Shown here piece after piece: positions 27,592-35,489 of a DNA stretch of 64,000 nucleotides. The stretch lies in contig NZ_FNCJ01000002.1 of the NCBI RefSeq assembly GCF_900100735.1, positions 620,001-684,000 of the forward strand, in the 5' to 3' direction. The DNA comes from Paraburkholderia phenazinium (GTDB taxonomy: Bacteria; Pseudomonadota; Gammaproteobacteria; Burkholderiales; Burkholderiaceae). Each line of letters starts with the position of its first letter. The stretch's first letter is position 1. The notes under the pieces were generated by a model that saw nothing but the letters and a program-made list of their open reading frames with translations, did no database searches and was not told the DNA's origin. Both the position numbers and the translations under genes were made by a program.

Positions 27592-28776
27592 TTACGATGC
27601 ATAGCGCGGCGCAAACGCGGAGCGAACCTGCGCCGATCCGCCAAGCGCTTTATTCAAGCGAGCGTGGTAGTAAATGAGTGCAGGCTCGTGACACCCGAAG
27701 GTCAGATGCGATTGAGCGCCGGATCGCAAGCCCTGCTGGATGCCTTCGGCGAGAGGAAAGTCTTCGCCATCCACCGTGCGCATCAACAGATCCATGTTGC
27801 GGTCCCAATGACCTCGTGCCTTGTAGCTGTCGGCCACGGTCGGGGAATAGAGCGAAGCTTCGGCACGGCACATGGCAGGGTCGCCACCAGGGTCTGGGAA
27901 TATCCGCCACAGTTCGACGTGATCGAGTTGCCAGATCACGAGGCTATTCGGAAACAGCACATAAACGATCGCAGCATGCTCGAGAAGGCGCCAGTTTGCT
28001 TCGGGCTGCCCACGCAATTCATGAATCGTCACGCGGGGGTAGAGAATCATGCAGTGGTCGCCAAATGCGTCGAATACACCCAGGCCTGGAACGAACAGGG
28101 TAGCGATGGTATCCCGGTGCAGCACGGGAAAATGGGCGTCTTCCAGGAAGGTTTCGACGGCGATTTTCCAGTTCATGCGCCGGGATAGACGGCGGGTTTC
28201 ATAGTGGACGAAGTCGCTCAACGCATAGGCGTCGAATTCACTTTCCAGCCCTTGCAGATTAACCGGCTCGACGCCATCCGCGTGCGGGTGAACCCACACC
28301 AGTCCATACGCTTCCGTCACGGGAATCTGCTTTAGCCTCCGGTCCGCCGGCGTGAGTCCCGGGAATTGGCCGCGCGGGGAAAGTTGCCGGGGGAGGCCAT
28401 CTGTGTCGTACGACCACGCGTGGTATGGACAGACAAAGCTCTGGGCGTTGTGTCCGCAGCCCTCCACCAGCGGTGCGCCGCGGTGACGGCAGACATTCAG
28501 GAAAGCATTCAGTTTTCCTGCAGGGGTGCGAACCAGCAATAAGGACGTACCGCTGAGGTCGTCGACCAGGTAATCGCCTGGCGCCGGAAGCAGGCCGCTC
28601 AGTCCCACTACGAGCGCTTGTTTGCGAAACAGGCACTCGTTTTCCAGTGCCTGGCGGGCCGTCGAAAAATACGCATCTACCGGATTCAACCCGATAGAAG
28701 GACTGAGGTCGGTGGTGCCGGCGTCGATATGAGCCAGTATCCTCTTGACGAGCGCTACCTGGCGGTCGTGTCGCAT
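27592..28776 (-). CDS. Rieske-type ring-hydroxylating oxygenase, alpha subunit
   Basis: This 394-residue enzyme starts at ATG 28776 behind AGGGAG. The Rieske [2Fe-2S] ligands are Cys96-x-His98 and Cys116-x2-His119 ('NVCRHRGAP...CPYHAWSY'). The mononuclear iron site is marked by His215 and His220 in 'EDAHFPVLH', with a late acidic ligand in 'DGEDFPLAEGIQQGL'. It hydroxylates or demethylates a small organic substrate using electrons from a separate reductase that is not encoded here. The sequence resembles the aromatic-ring or quaternary-amine oxygenase group. A hairpin plus T-tract lies just upstream, in its probable leader. Confidence 0.9.
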   Translation of the reverse strand: MRHDRQVALVKRILAHIDAGTTDLSPSIGLNPVDAYFSTARQALENECLFRKQALVVGLSGLLPAPGDYLVDDLSGTSLLLVRTPAGKLNAFLNVCRHRGAPLVEGCGHNAQSFVCPYHAWSYDTDGLPRQLSPRGQFPGLTPADRRLKQIPVTEAYGLVWVHPHADGVEPVNLQGLESEFDAYALSDFVHYETRRLSRRMNWKIAVETFLEDAHFPVLHRDTIATLFVPGLGVFDAFGDHCMILYPRVTIHELRGQPEANWRLLEHAAIVYVLFPNSLVIWQLDHVELWRIFPDPGGDPAMCRAEASLYSPTVADSYKARGHWDRNMDLLMRTVDGEDFPLAEGIQQGLRSGAQSHLTFGCHEPALIYYHARLNKALGGSAQVRSAFAPRYAS

Positions 28777-28810
28777 ATCCGCTCCCTAAAGAGACGTGGC
28801 GCCGAACACT

Positions 28811-28872
28811 TTGCAAAAAGACGCCCGCCGCTGGCGGGCGCATTCATCAGCTGCGACCCAGGGAAGGTCGCA
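28811..28872 (-). terminator. Two hairpins plus T-tract upstream of the Rieske gene
   Basis: Read on the minus strand, a 7-bp hairpin (arms 28866-28872 and 28852-28858) is followed by an 8-bp GC stem (arms 28833-28840 and 28822-28829, 3-base loop) and then TCTTTTTGC. This is a textbook intrinsic terminator facing left, only about 35 bases before the Rieske start. It therefore either attenuates that gene or ends a short unannotated transcript. Confidence 0.7.
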
Positions 28873-29294
28873 ACGTGCGGGGAACCGAAAACGACTGCAA
28901 AGAAAGCTTAGCCTAAATCGGCAGTAGTGAGCGTGGCTTTTTAGAGATGGATTGTAAATTCTCGATAATTAGTTTCATTGCTTGAAAAGATCAATGGATA
29001 TAAATCAAACGATGAAATTGTCGATATAAGTTGTTGAGTCGTGGCTGTAATGGTTTTCCGTTTTGCTTTCATATGGATTGCGATTTTATGTCTGGATGAT
29101 GCGCGCTCGGTGGCGTAATGGCGTGGAATCGGAAGTCAGTCGCCGGTTAACTATTCGGTCCATTAATATCTTCGCGCTATATATTCATTAAATTTAAACC
29201 GTAGTCTTTTCGATAAGGCGGAATTTGGGTATTGTGTCGTTCCTTGCCGGTTCCATACGTAACTATAAATTCCTGTCCCCCAAGGAGATCGTCA
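28873..29294. other. AT-rich divergent intergenic region
   Basis: About 420 bases, strongly AT-rich from 28930 to 29230, with no supported gene. It must carry the promoter for the hypothetical gene at 29295 and the leader start for the minus-strand Rieske transcript. The composition differs from the flanking genes, which may reflect transfer or simply promoter DNA. Confidence 0.45.
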
Positions 29295-30035
29295 ATGAAA
29301 GTCCCTTTGCAAGGTACGAAGGTCTTTAGGTCGGTTATTACGAGCGGTGCGCAATTCGAGGAATATCTCGAGCAGATCGGCCGCCCGCGTTTTGCCGTCA
29401 GTTGCGGTGGCGACGATCCGGGCGGCGCTCAGGCCGGGCCAGACGAATGGCTTTTCGCGGATGACATCGATTGCCTGATGCGGGCATTTCTGGATTGGGA
29501 CGCCCGCGGCATCCGCATGGAGTTCGATCAGCCGACCACCGGCGATGCTGACGTCGCAGCGAGCTGGACCGTTGTGGGGCTGCCGGCGCATTTCAACGAT
29601 GCAACCTCGAACCTGAACAGCGGCCTGCTCGGTGTGATGTGCAAGGCGATGGGCGCAGACGGCGCGCGCCGGGCATTCCTCGAAGCGGTTTTCAACGACG
29701 GCTGGGTCTACGATTTCGTAGCGCTGCGCGCGAATCGCTACGATAGCTTCATCGAGGAATGGAAGTCGGACGACGACAAGAACGCGAGGCCCGAACACTA
29801 TCGGGCGCAAAAGAACTTTGGGGTGGTCATCGACGCCGGTGGGCTCGGTGTGGGCAGCCGGCCGCTGCAGTACTGGGTGTATATCGGGGTGGCGAGCGGC
29901 AGCCTGACGGCGCAACAACTCAAGGATGCCGGTCTGACCTGCGAAGGGCTGATCGGTCAGGCCTGCGTGATCAACGGGCTTGGCGAGGTCGAGCGAATTG
30001 GCAATCATCGCGTCATGCAGTGCGACTTAGCTTAG
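29295..30035 (+). CDS. Hypothetical protein, 246 residues
   Basis: Start ATG 29295 follows AAGGAG at ideal spacing. I do not recognise a family. The protein is acidic, has no signal peptide or membrane helix, and shows mixed alpha/beta character with the stretches 'WLFADDIDCLMRAFLDWD', 'RANRYDSFIEEWKSDDDKN' and 'GLGVGSRPLQYWVYIGVASG'. Three cysteines ('VSCGG', 'DIDCL', 'LTCEG') are scattered. It is monocistronic behind a long AT-rich region and followed by a strong hairpin. It is probably cytoplasmic, with unknown function. Confidence 0.75.
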   Translation: MKVPLQGTKVFRSVITSGAQFEEYLEQIGRPRFAVSCGGDDPGGAQAGPDEWLFADDIDCLMRAFLDWDARGIRMEFDQPTTGDADVAASWTVVGLPAHFNDATSNLNSGLLGVMCKAMGADGARRAFLEAVFNDGWVYDFVALRANRYDSFIEEWKSDDDKNARPEHYRAQKNFGVVIDAGGLGVGSRPLQYWVYIGVASGSLTAQQLKDAGLTCEGLIGQACVINGLGEVERIGNHRVMQCDLA

Positions 30036-30040
30036 TGGGT

Positions 30041-30074
30041 GCAGGCAGCGGCGTTTCTGAGCGTCGCTGCCTGC
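30041..30074 (+). terminator. 10-bp hairpin after hypothetical gene
   Basis: Arms GCAGGCAGCG (30041-30050) and CGCTGCCTGC (30065-30074) pair perfectly around a 14-base loop, six bases after the stop codon. The T-run that follows is weak, so it may be a terminator or only an mRNA-stabilising hairpin. Confidence 0.5.
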
Positions 30075-30121
30075 ATTGGTAGCGACTATTGCGCAGCGGT
30101 GGGCGCGAACGGGATACCTGC

Positions 30122-30502
30122 TTAACTGTCCTGATCGTCTGGCGGTTCGTGCAGCGAATCGAAGATCCGGCTATGACCTGCCATGAAACAGGCGCCCGCC
30201 AATGCCGCGCATAGAACCGCTACGGTATAAGCAAGCTGTTTGCCGTGCCACAGGCCGTCGAACCATTGATGAAACTGTGCCACCACCACTTCGGCCGTGC
30301 CGCCGATGCGTTGCAGTTCGAGCTGGTATTGCGGGTTCGCTGCGCCGTACATCAATTCCGCACTGTCCGGGTCCGGCGCCGTGGCGTAAATAATGGCGGC
30401 GCCGATCAGGCCCGCCACAAGGATGATCACGCTCGCCAGATACAGGCGAACCTGTAACGGCGAGCGTGCTTCGGACGCGTCCTGCTGTTCCCGGCGGCTC
30501 AT
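30122..30502 (-). CDS. Hypothetical two-helix membrane protein
   Basis: This 126-residue protein starts at ATG 30502 with a GGAAA site. A basic/acidic N-terminus is followed by one helix (about residues 20-40, 'LASVIILVAGLIGAAIIYA'), a loop of about 45 residues ('SAELMYGAANPQYQLELQRIG') and a second helix (about 92-110), then an acidic tail. The loop between helices would be periplasmic if both ends are cytoplasmic. No family is recognised and no operon partner is evident. Confidence 0.7.
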   Translation of the reverse strand: MSRREQQDASEARSPLQVRLYLASVIILVAGLIGAAIIYATAPDPDSAELMYGAANPQYQLELQRIGGTAEVVVAQFHQWFDGLWHGKQLAYTVAVLCAALAGACFMAGHSRIFDSLHEPPDDQDS

Positions 30503-30605
30503 TCGGTTTCCGTTGCGTTGCGTGTGTGCGAGACCCGTCACGGTAACGCAAAGCTGGGGCGCGCGGAACCTTCGCGAGTTTGTCCGCGTTTGCCCGCGTT
30601 TGCCG

Positions 30606-31244
30606 TTAGGTGCGCGAGGTCAACAGCTTCACGCCCGCCAGGCTGAATGCCACGGCCAGCGAACCATCGAGCCAGCGGCGGATCGAGCCATAGACACGGC
30701 GCGCGGTTTCGGTGGAAAACAGGATGGCATAGCTGCTGAACACGCAAACGCCGATGCCCATGCAGCCGAGCACGACCGGAGCCGTATGGGCCGTGCCACC
30801 CGAGGCAGGAATAGCCAGCGAAACAATCGACAGCCAGACCAGAATCGCCTTGGGGTTGGTGAGGTGCAGCAGCAGGCCGCGCACGTAGAGCCGCTGCGAC
30901 GACTCCGGCACGCGCGTCGCGCTGGCGAGCGGTTGTTGCGGTGTGAGCGCCGAGCGGGCCGATTTCCACGCCAGCCACAGCAGATAGAGGCCGCCCACGA
31001 CACGGATCGCCACCAGCAGTTGCGAATAGGTGGCGAGCACCGCCGACAAGCCGAGCGATGCGAGCAGCGCCCACGAGAACGACCCGGACATGACGCCGAG
31101 CGCGAAGGCGAAGGCCGACTTGCGGCCGGACCCCATGGCGAGCGACATGATGGCGAGATTGCTCGGGCCGGGACTTGCGGTACCGATGAAGTAGGCCGTG
31201 TAGGCGATCAACACGTTGGCCGATAGAAAAGCGCTGACTGTCAT
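30606..31244 (-). CDS. LysE/RhtB-family exporter
   Basis: This 212-residue inner-membrane protein has about six helices. The LysE signature opens the protein ('IAYTAYFIGTASPGPSNLAIMSLAMGSGRKSA', cited here by its first and last residues only: Ile13 to Ala45 region) and 'NPKAILVWLSIVSLAIP' is the typical mid-protein motif. It likely exports an amino acid or related metabolite. The start ATG 31244 gives the standard family N-terminus; the much longer frame upstream is not supported. Two 15-bp direct repeats lie about 120 bases upstream. The next upstream gene on the strand is a LysR regulator. Confidence 0.88.
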   Translation of the reverse strand: MTVSAFLSANVLIAYTAYFIGTASPGPSNLAIMSLAMGSGRKSAFAFALGVMSGSFSWALLASLGLSAVLATYSQLLVAIRVVGGLYLLWLAWKSARSALTPQQPLASATRVPESSQRLYVRGLLLHLTNPKAILVWLSIVSLAIPASGGTAHTAPVVLGCMGIGVCVFSSYAILFSTETARRVYGSIRRWLDGSLAVAFSLAGVKLLTSRT

Positions 31245-31366
31245 TGGGGCGATGCCTTCAGGGGTGGGTGGGGGAATGGCCTCGTGGCGCCGCTGGGTGC
31301 ACCGTGGTACTTGCGCCATTGCCGAGCCGGTGGGGATGGCACATTCTGCATGACGTAGTGACCGTG

Positions 31367-31396
31367 CGCACATATACAGTTCGCACATGTACAGTC
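31367..31396. repeat. Tandem 15-bp direct repeat
   Basis: Two adjoining 15-bp units, CGCACATATACAGTT (31367-31381) and CGCACATGTACAGTC (31382-31396), share 13 of 15 positions. They lie between the LysR and LysE genes, about 120 bases before the LysE start. They may be a regulator-binding site or chance duplication. Confidence 0.5.
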
Positions 31397-31470
31397 GGAA
31401 CAATCTGCGAGGTTCGGGAAGCCGGGTCTCGCCAATATGTGCTGCGCAATCTGTGCCGTCTATCCCGCCA

Positions 31471-32340
31471 TCACTCGCGTGCTGCCTCCTCAATAAAATC
31501 GGCCAACAGCCTCGCTACCGGCTGCCTGCTATGCCGGGGCCGCTGCACGAGACCAATCTCGCGGTAGAACGTATCGTCACCTAGCTCGAGCGCGACGACG
31601 TTGTCAGGCCACGTGCCGAGCCCCGCGCTTTGCGGAACCAGTGCCACGCCGGCATCGCGCGCCACCAGTTGGACGATGCCCTGCAGTTCGTCGAGCTCGA
31701 TGGCATCACGCACCGTCAACCGGGCGCGCCTTAGGAACCGGTCGACCAGCCGCCCGCCGAACGAACTGCGGTCGTAACGGATGAACGGCTCCGAGCGCAG
31801 CAGTTCGCGCCATGGCTGTTTTGCCAGCGGCTTGGGCACCAGCAACGCAAACGGCTCGCTGACGAGCGTGCGCCATTCGAGTTCGGATGGCATGGCGAAG
31901 GGCGGGCGGATGATCACGGCCAGATCGACCTCGCCCGAGTCCACCTGGCCCAAGAGGCTTAGCGACACGCCTGGCACGACGCGGACGCGCCAGCCGGGGC
32001 GCTCGCCGTGAAAGCGCGCCAGGGCGTCGGCGAGGAACGAGACCTGCGCCGAAGCGATCGCGCCGACCCGCAGCATGCCGCTCGCGCTCGCATCCGCGCC
32101 GCGCTCTGAGAGCCGCGCATAGAGCGTCATGAGTTCCTCGGCGAGCGCGAGCGTCTCGCGGCCGGCGCTGTTGAGCGTGGCTGAGCGTCCGGTGCGGTCG
32201 AACAGCGCGAAACCCAGTTCTTCTTCCAGCCGTTGCATCTGCGCACTGACAGCGGACTGGGTCAGGCCGATGCGCGCGCCCGCCGCGGAAAATGTCCCGT
32301 ACTGGCTGACGGCAATGAAGGTCTTCAGTTCGCTGAGCAT
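31471..32340 (-). CDS. LysR-family regulator
   Basis: This 289-residue regulator has the N-terminal winged HTH 'MLSELKTFIAVSQYGTFSAA' to 'LTQSAVSAQMQRLEEELG' and an effector-binding domain from about residue 90 ('LRVGAIASAQVSFLADAL'). It lies upstream of a LysE exporter on the same strand and divergent from a VOC protein gene with a palindromic site between them. It may regulate either neighbour. Confidence 0.9.
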   Translation of the reverse strand: MLSELKTFIAVSQYGTFSAAGARIGLTQSAVSAQMQRLEEELGFALFDRTGRSATLNSAGRETLALAEELMTLYARLSERGADASASGMLRVGAIASAQVSFLADALARFHGERPGWRVRVVPGVSLSLLGQVDSGEVDLAVIIRPPFAMPSELEWRTLVSEPFALLVPKPLAKQPWRELLRSEPFIRYDRSSFGGRLVDRFLRRARLTVRDAIELDELQGIVQLVARDAGVALVPQSAGLGTWPDNVVALELGDDTFYREIGLVQRPRHSRQPVARLLADFIEEAARE

Positions 32341-32411
32341 GGCTAATTCATCAATTTTGGTGGTGGTCAGATCAAAAATATATCGTTTTTCAACAATTTA
32401 TGTAATGTATA

Positions 32412-32427
32412 AACTGACCCGTCAGTT
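32412..32427. promoter_or_regulatory. Perfect palindrome AACTGAC-CC-GTCAGTT
   Basis: Seven-base arms pair perfectly around a two-base spacer in the AT-rich gap between the LysR gene and the VOC gene, 40 bases before the VOC start. It looks like a dimeric repressor operator, more TetR-like than LysR-like in form. No TetR gene is adjacent. Confidence 0.55.
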
Positions 32428-32466
32428 CTCGTTTCAATCGTGTTCAACATCCCGGTCTAGATCATC

Positions 32467-32901
32467 ATGAGCGCTACCGAAGCTGTTTTGCCGCCGTTCC
32501 ATCTGGCGTTTCCCGTCCACAGCCTCGCGGCAGCCCGCGCGTTTTACGGCGAGCTGCTCGGCTGCCCGGAAGGCCGCAGTTCGCCGGAGTGGGTGGACTT
32601 CAATTTCCACGGCCATCAGATCGTTGCGCACCTCGCGCCCGAGGAAGCCGGGCATCGGCACACCAGCGCGGTCGACGGCGATGCGGTGCCGGTGCGTCAC
32701 TTCGGCGTCGTCTTGCCGATGGATCAGTGGCAGGCTACCGCAGACAAGCTGCAGCGCGCCGGCATCAGCTTCATCATCGAGCCGCATGTGCGCTTCAAGG
32801 GTGAGGTGGGCGAGCAGGCCACGATGTTCTTCCTCGACCCGTCGGGTAATGCGCTGGAGTTCAAGGCTTTTGCCAATATGGCGTCGTTGTTTGCGAAGTA
32901 G
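32467..32901 (+). CDS. VOC/glyoxalase-family protein
   Basis: This 144-residue protein has the paired beta-alpha-beta-beta-beta units of the vicinal oxygen chelate fold. '[23 protein letters not shown]' gives the first metal-site region, '[12 protein letters not shown]' the second, and '[15 protein letters not shown]' ends it with the acidic ligand. It is a metal-dependent enzyme (dioxygenase, glyoxalase or isomerase) of unknown substrate. The stop overlaps the truncated aldolase frame on the opposite strand. Confidence 0.88.
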   Translation: MSATEAVLPPFHLAFPVHSLAAARAFYGELLGCPEGRSSPEWVDFNFHGHQIVAHLAPEEAGHRHTSAVDGDAVPVRHFGVVLPMDQWQATADKLQRAGISFIIEPHVRFKGEVGEQATMFFLDPSGNALEFKAFANMASLFAK

Positions 32902-33472
32902 GGGGTAGGCGGTGCGGCGGCAGCCTCAGCACGGTGGCCGCCGCCACGCCGGGATAACACTTGAGCAGGCGCTCGATCAGGCCGAAGCTGATACCTACCT
33001 GCGCGACCGGCGGGATGTGATAGAGGTAGACTCGCAAGCGCTCATCGGCTACCTCGTCGATCACCTGTGCGAAGCTGCGGAACAGGCCATCGTCGCTGAC
33101 TCCCTTGTAGTAGAACGGCGGCAGCATCAGCACGCCTGCGCAACCGCTCTGCACGGCGTGGCGTGTGAGTTCGATCGCTTCCGGCAGTGCGCACGCTCCC
33201 GTGCCCGGCATCATGCGCGTGGGTGGCAGGCCGGCATCGAGGAGGGCGTCGAGCAGGCGGCGCTTTTCATGCACGGCGAGCGAACTCGCTTCGGAGTTCG
33301 TGCCGAATGCAGCCAGCCCCAAGCCCTGATCGAGCAAAAGGCGGCAGTGTTTGACGAAGCGGCCTACCGACGGCGAGCCGTCGGCGTTGAACGGCGTTAG
33401 CACCGGCGAGAGGACGCCACGCAAGGGCGGCGTGTCTGGTGTGCCGGCGAGAGCTGGGCTTGGGACGCTCAC
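32861..33472 (-). pseudogene. Truncated DapA/KDG-aldolase-like gene
   Basis: Start GTG 33472 follows AAGGAG. The first about 170 residues are clearly of the dihydrodipicolinate synthase superfamily: 'RGVLSPVLTPFNADGS', 'GTNSEASSLAVHEK' and the catalytic tyrosine region 'YLYHIPP'. After 'LLKCYPGVAA' the similarity stops where the Schiff-base lysine strand (G-x-K-D-S) should follow, and the frame runs antisense into the VOC gene. The family is about 300 residues, so about 130 are deleted, including the catalytic lysine. It lies 161 bases downstream of a sugar-acid dehydratase, pointing to an inactivated catabolic pair. Confidence 0.8.
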
Positions 33473-33633
33473 GGCGCGTGTCTCCTTCGAAATCCGTTTT
33501 GATTGGGTCACCGAAGTATTGCTTTCAGGTGCCAATGCAGTATTGCGTGACGGCAAACGGCGAAGAAGGGTGGCGCGATTGCTTCAAACGTCAATTATTT
33601 TTGTGTTTGGCCGGGACAGAGACAGCAGCGCAC

Positions 33634-35391
33634 TCAGGCTTTAGGGATCGTGCCGCGCACCGTGGCCGCCCGCAGGAAATCGAAGTCGACCCCTTGGTCC
33701 GCTTGCGTAACGGTCTCCAGAAACAGCTTCAGGTAACCACGTTCCGCAGTCGGCACGTGGGTGGGTGTTTCGTTCGCGCGGCGCGCCAACTCTTCGTCCG
33801 GCACCAGCAGGCTGATCTCGCGCTGCGCGACGCTCAGACGGATTGAATCGCCATTGCGCACGTAGGCTAAAGGGCCGCCGACCGCGGATTCCGGCGTGAC
33901 GTGCAGCACGATGGTGCCGAACGCCGTGCCGCTCATGCGGCCATCGGAGATTCGCACCATATCCTTGACGCCGGCCCGCGCCAGTTTCTTCGGGATCGGA
34001 AGGTAGCCGGCCTCGGGCATGCCGGGCGCACCTTTGGGTCCGATGTTCTTGAGCACGAGAATGTCGTCGGCGCTCACATCGAGATCGTCGGCGTCGATGC
34101 GGCGCGCCAGGTCCTCGGCGTTTTCGAACACCACTGCGCGGCCGGTGTGTTCCATCAACTTCGCGTCGGCTGCGGATTGCTTGATGATTGCGCCTCCTGG
34201 GGCAAGATTGCCTTGCAATACGGCGATTCCGCCTTGCGGATAAACCGGCCGAGACAGTGGGCGCACGACGTCCTGTGCAAATCCAGGGCCGGCGGCTTCT
34301 ATCTCTTCGCCGAGCGTGCGGCCCGTCACCGTCAGAGCGTTGAGATGCAATAGCGGCTTGAGTTCGCGCAGCAGGGTGGCCATGCCGCCGGCCTTGTGAA
34401 AGTCCTCCATGTAGTGCTGGCCGGAGGGCTTCAGGTCGAGCAGCACCGGCGTTTCGCGGCCCATACGGTCGAGCGCCTGCAAATCCACTTCAAAACCGAG
34501 GCGCCCGGCAATCGCGCTCAGATGCACGATGCCATTGGTCGAACCGCCGATCGCGAGCAGCACGCGCATGGCATTCTCGAACGCCTCGGCCGTCAGCACC
34601 TGGTCGATGGTGAGGCGCGAGTGGGCGATCCGCACGGCCTCGCTGCCGGTCAACTCCGCGATTCGCATGCGGTCCGCCGTGACGGCCGGCGGCGCCGCGC
34701 CGCCTGGCACGGTCATGCCGAGCGCTTCGGCGAGACACGCCATGGTGCTGGCCGTGCCCATCACCGAACACGTGCCCACGCTGGCTACGAGCTGATTGTT
34801 GACCGCGGAGACTTCCGCTTCGCTGATTTCTTCCGCGCGAAAACGGCCCCAGTAGCGGCGGCAATCGGTGCAGGCGCCGACCCGTTCCGAGCGATGCGAG
34901 CCGGTCAGCATCGAACCGGTGATCAACTGGATGGCTGGAATTCCGGCGGACGCGGCGCCCATCAGTTGCGCCGGCACGGTCTTGTCGCAACCGCCGATCA
35001 GGACCACGGCATCCATCGGCTGCGCGCGAATCATCTCCTCGGTGTCGATCGACATCAGGTTGCGCAGATACATGCTGGTGGGCTGCGAGAACGACTCGTG
35101 GATCGAGATGGTCGGGAACTCCATCGGCAGGCCGCCCGCCAGCATGACGCCGCGCTTGACCGCTTCAATCAGTTGCGGGGCGTTGCCGTGGCAGGGGTTA
35201 TAGGCGCTGCCTGTATCGACGATGCCGATCACCGGGCGCTCCAGCGCGGCGTCGGTGTAGCCCGCGCCCTTGATGAAGGCCTTGCGCAGGAACAGCGAGA
35301 AGCCGCTATCGCCGTAATGCGTTAAGCCTTTGCGCAGACCGCTACCGGCAGGGGGGGCTTCGGACGGCGGGGAGGCGGGCTTGTTGGTCAT
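33634..35391 (-). CDS. IlvD/EDD-family sugar-acid dehydratase
   Basis: This 585-residue enzyme starts at ATG 35391. Three cluster cysteines are visible: Cys67 ('NPCHGN'), Cys135 ('GGCDKT') and Cys208 ('GTCSV'). The intervals of 68 and 73 residues and the third cysteine fit the [2Fe-2S] pentonate/sugar-acid dehydratases. Late motifs 'ISDGRMSGTAFG' and 'HVTPESAVGGPLA' are typical of the family. It removes water from a sugar acid or dihydroxy acid; the 'SERVGACTDCRRYWGRF' segment favours an aldonate. It sits between the EamA transporter and a truncated aldolase gene. Confidence 0.9.
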   Translation of the reverse strand: MTNKPASPPSEAPPAGSGLRKGLTHYGDSGFSLFLRKAFIKGAGYTDAALERPVIGIVDTGSAYNPCHGNAPQLIEAVKRGVMLAGGLPMEFPTISIHESFSQPTSMYLRNLMSIDTEEMIRAQPMDAVVLIGGCDKTVPAQLMGAASAGIPAIQLITGSMLTGSHRSERVGACTDCRRYWGRFRAEEISEAEVSAVNNQLVASVGTCSVMGTASTMACLAEALGMTVPGGAAPPAVTADRMRIAELTGSEAVRIAHSRLTIDQVLTAEAFENAMRVLLAIGGSTNGIVHLSAIAGRLGFEVDLQALDRMGRETPVLLDLKPSGQHYMEDFHKAGGMATLLRELKPLLHLNALTVTGRTLGEEIEAAGPGFAQDVVRPLSRPVYPQGGIAVLQGNLAPGGAIIKQSAADAKLMEHTGRAVVFENAEDLARRIDADDLDVSADDILVLKNIGPKGAPGMPEAGYLPIPKKLARAGVKDMVRISDGRMSGTAFGTIVLHVTPESAVGGPLAYVRNGDSIRLSVAQREISLLVPDEELARRANETPTHVPTAERGYLKLFLETVTQADQGVDFDFLRAATVRGTIPKA

Positions 35392-35489
35392 GGCTTGGGC
35401 TCGATCGTGAAGGGGCGGGTGAATATTGTGCTCCCGATCCGCGCTGCTTTGCGCGGCCTGGTGGCGCGTCGCGCGCGCTTTGGTGCGGC

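Noticed and set aside
28822..28860. CTGATGA core next to a GC stem, hammerhead-ribozyme-like
   Set aside because: On the minus strand the stem is followed by TCTTTTT rather than the GAAA needed for the core, so it is better read as a terminator.
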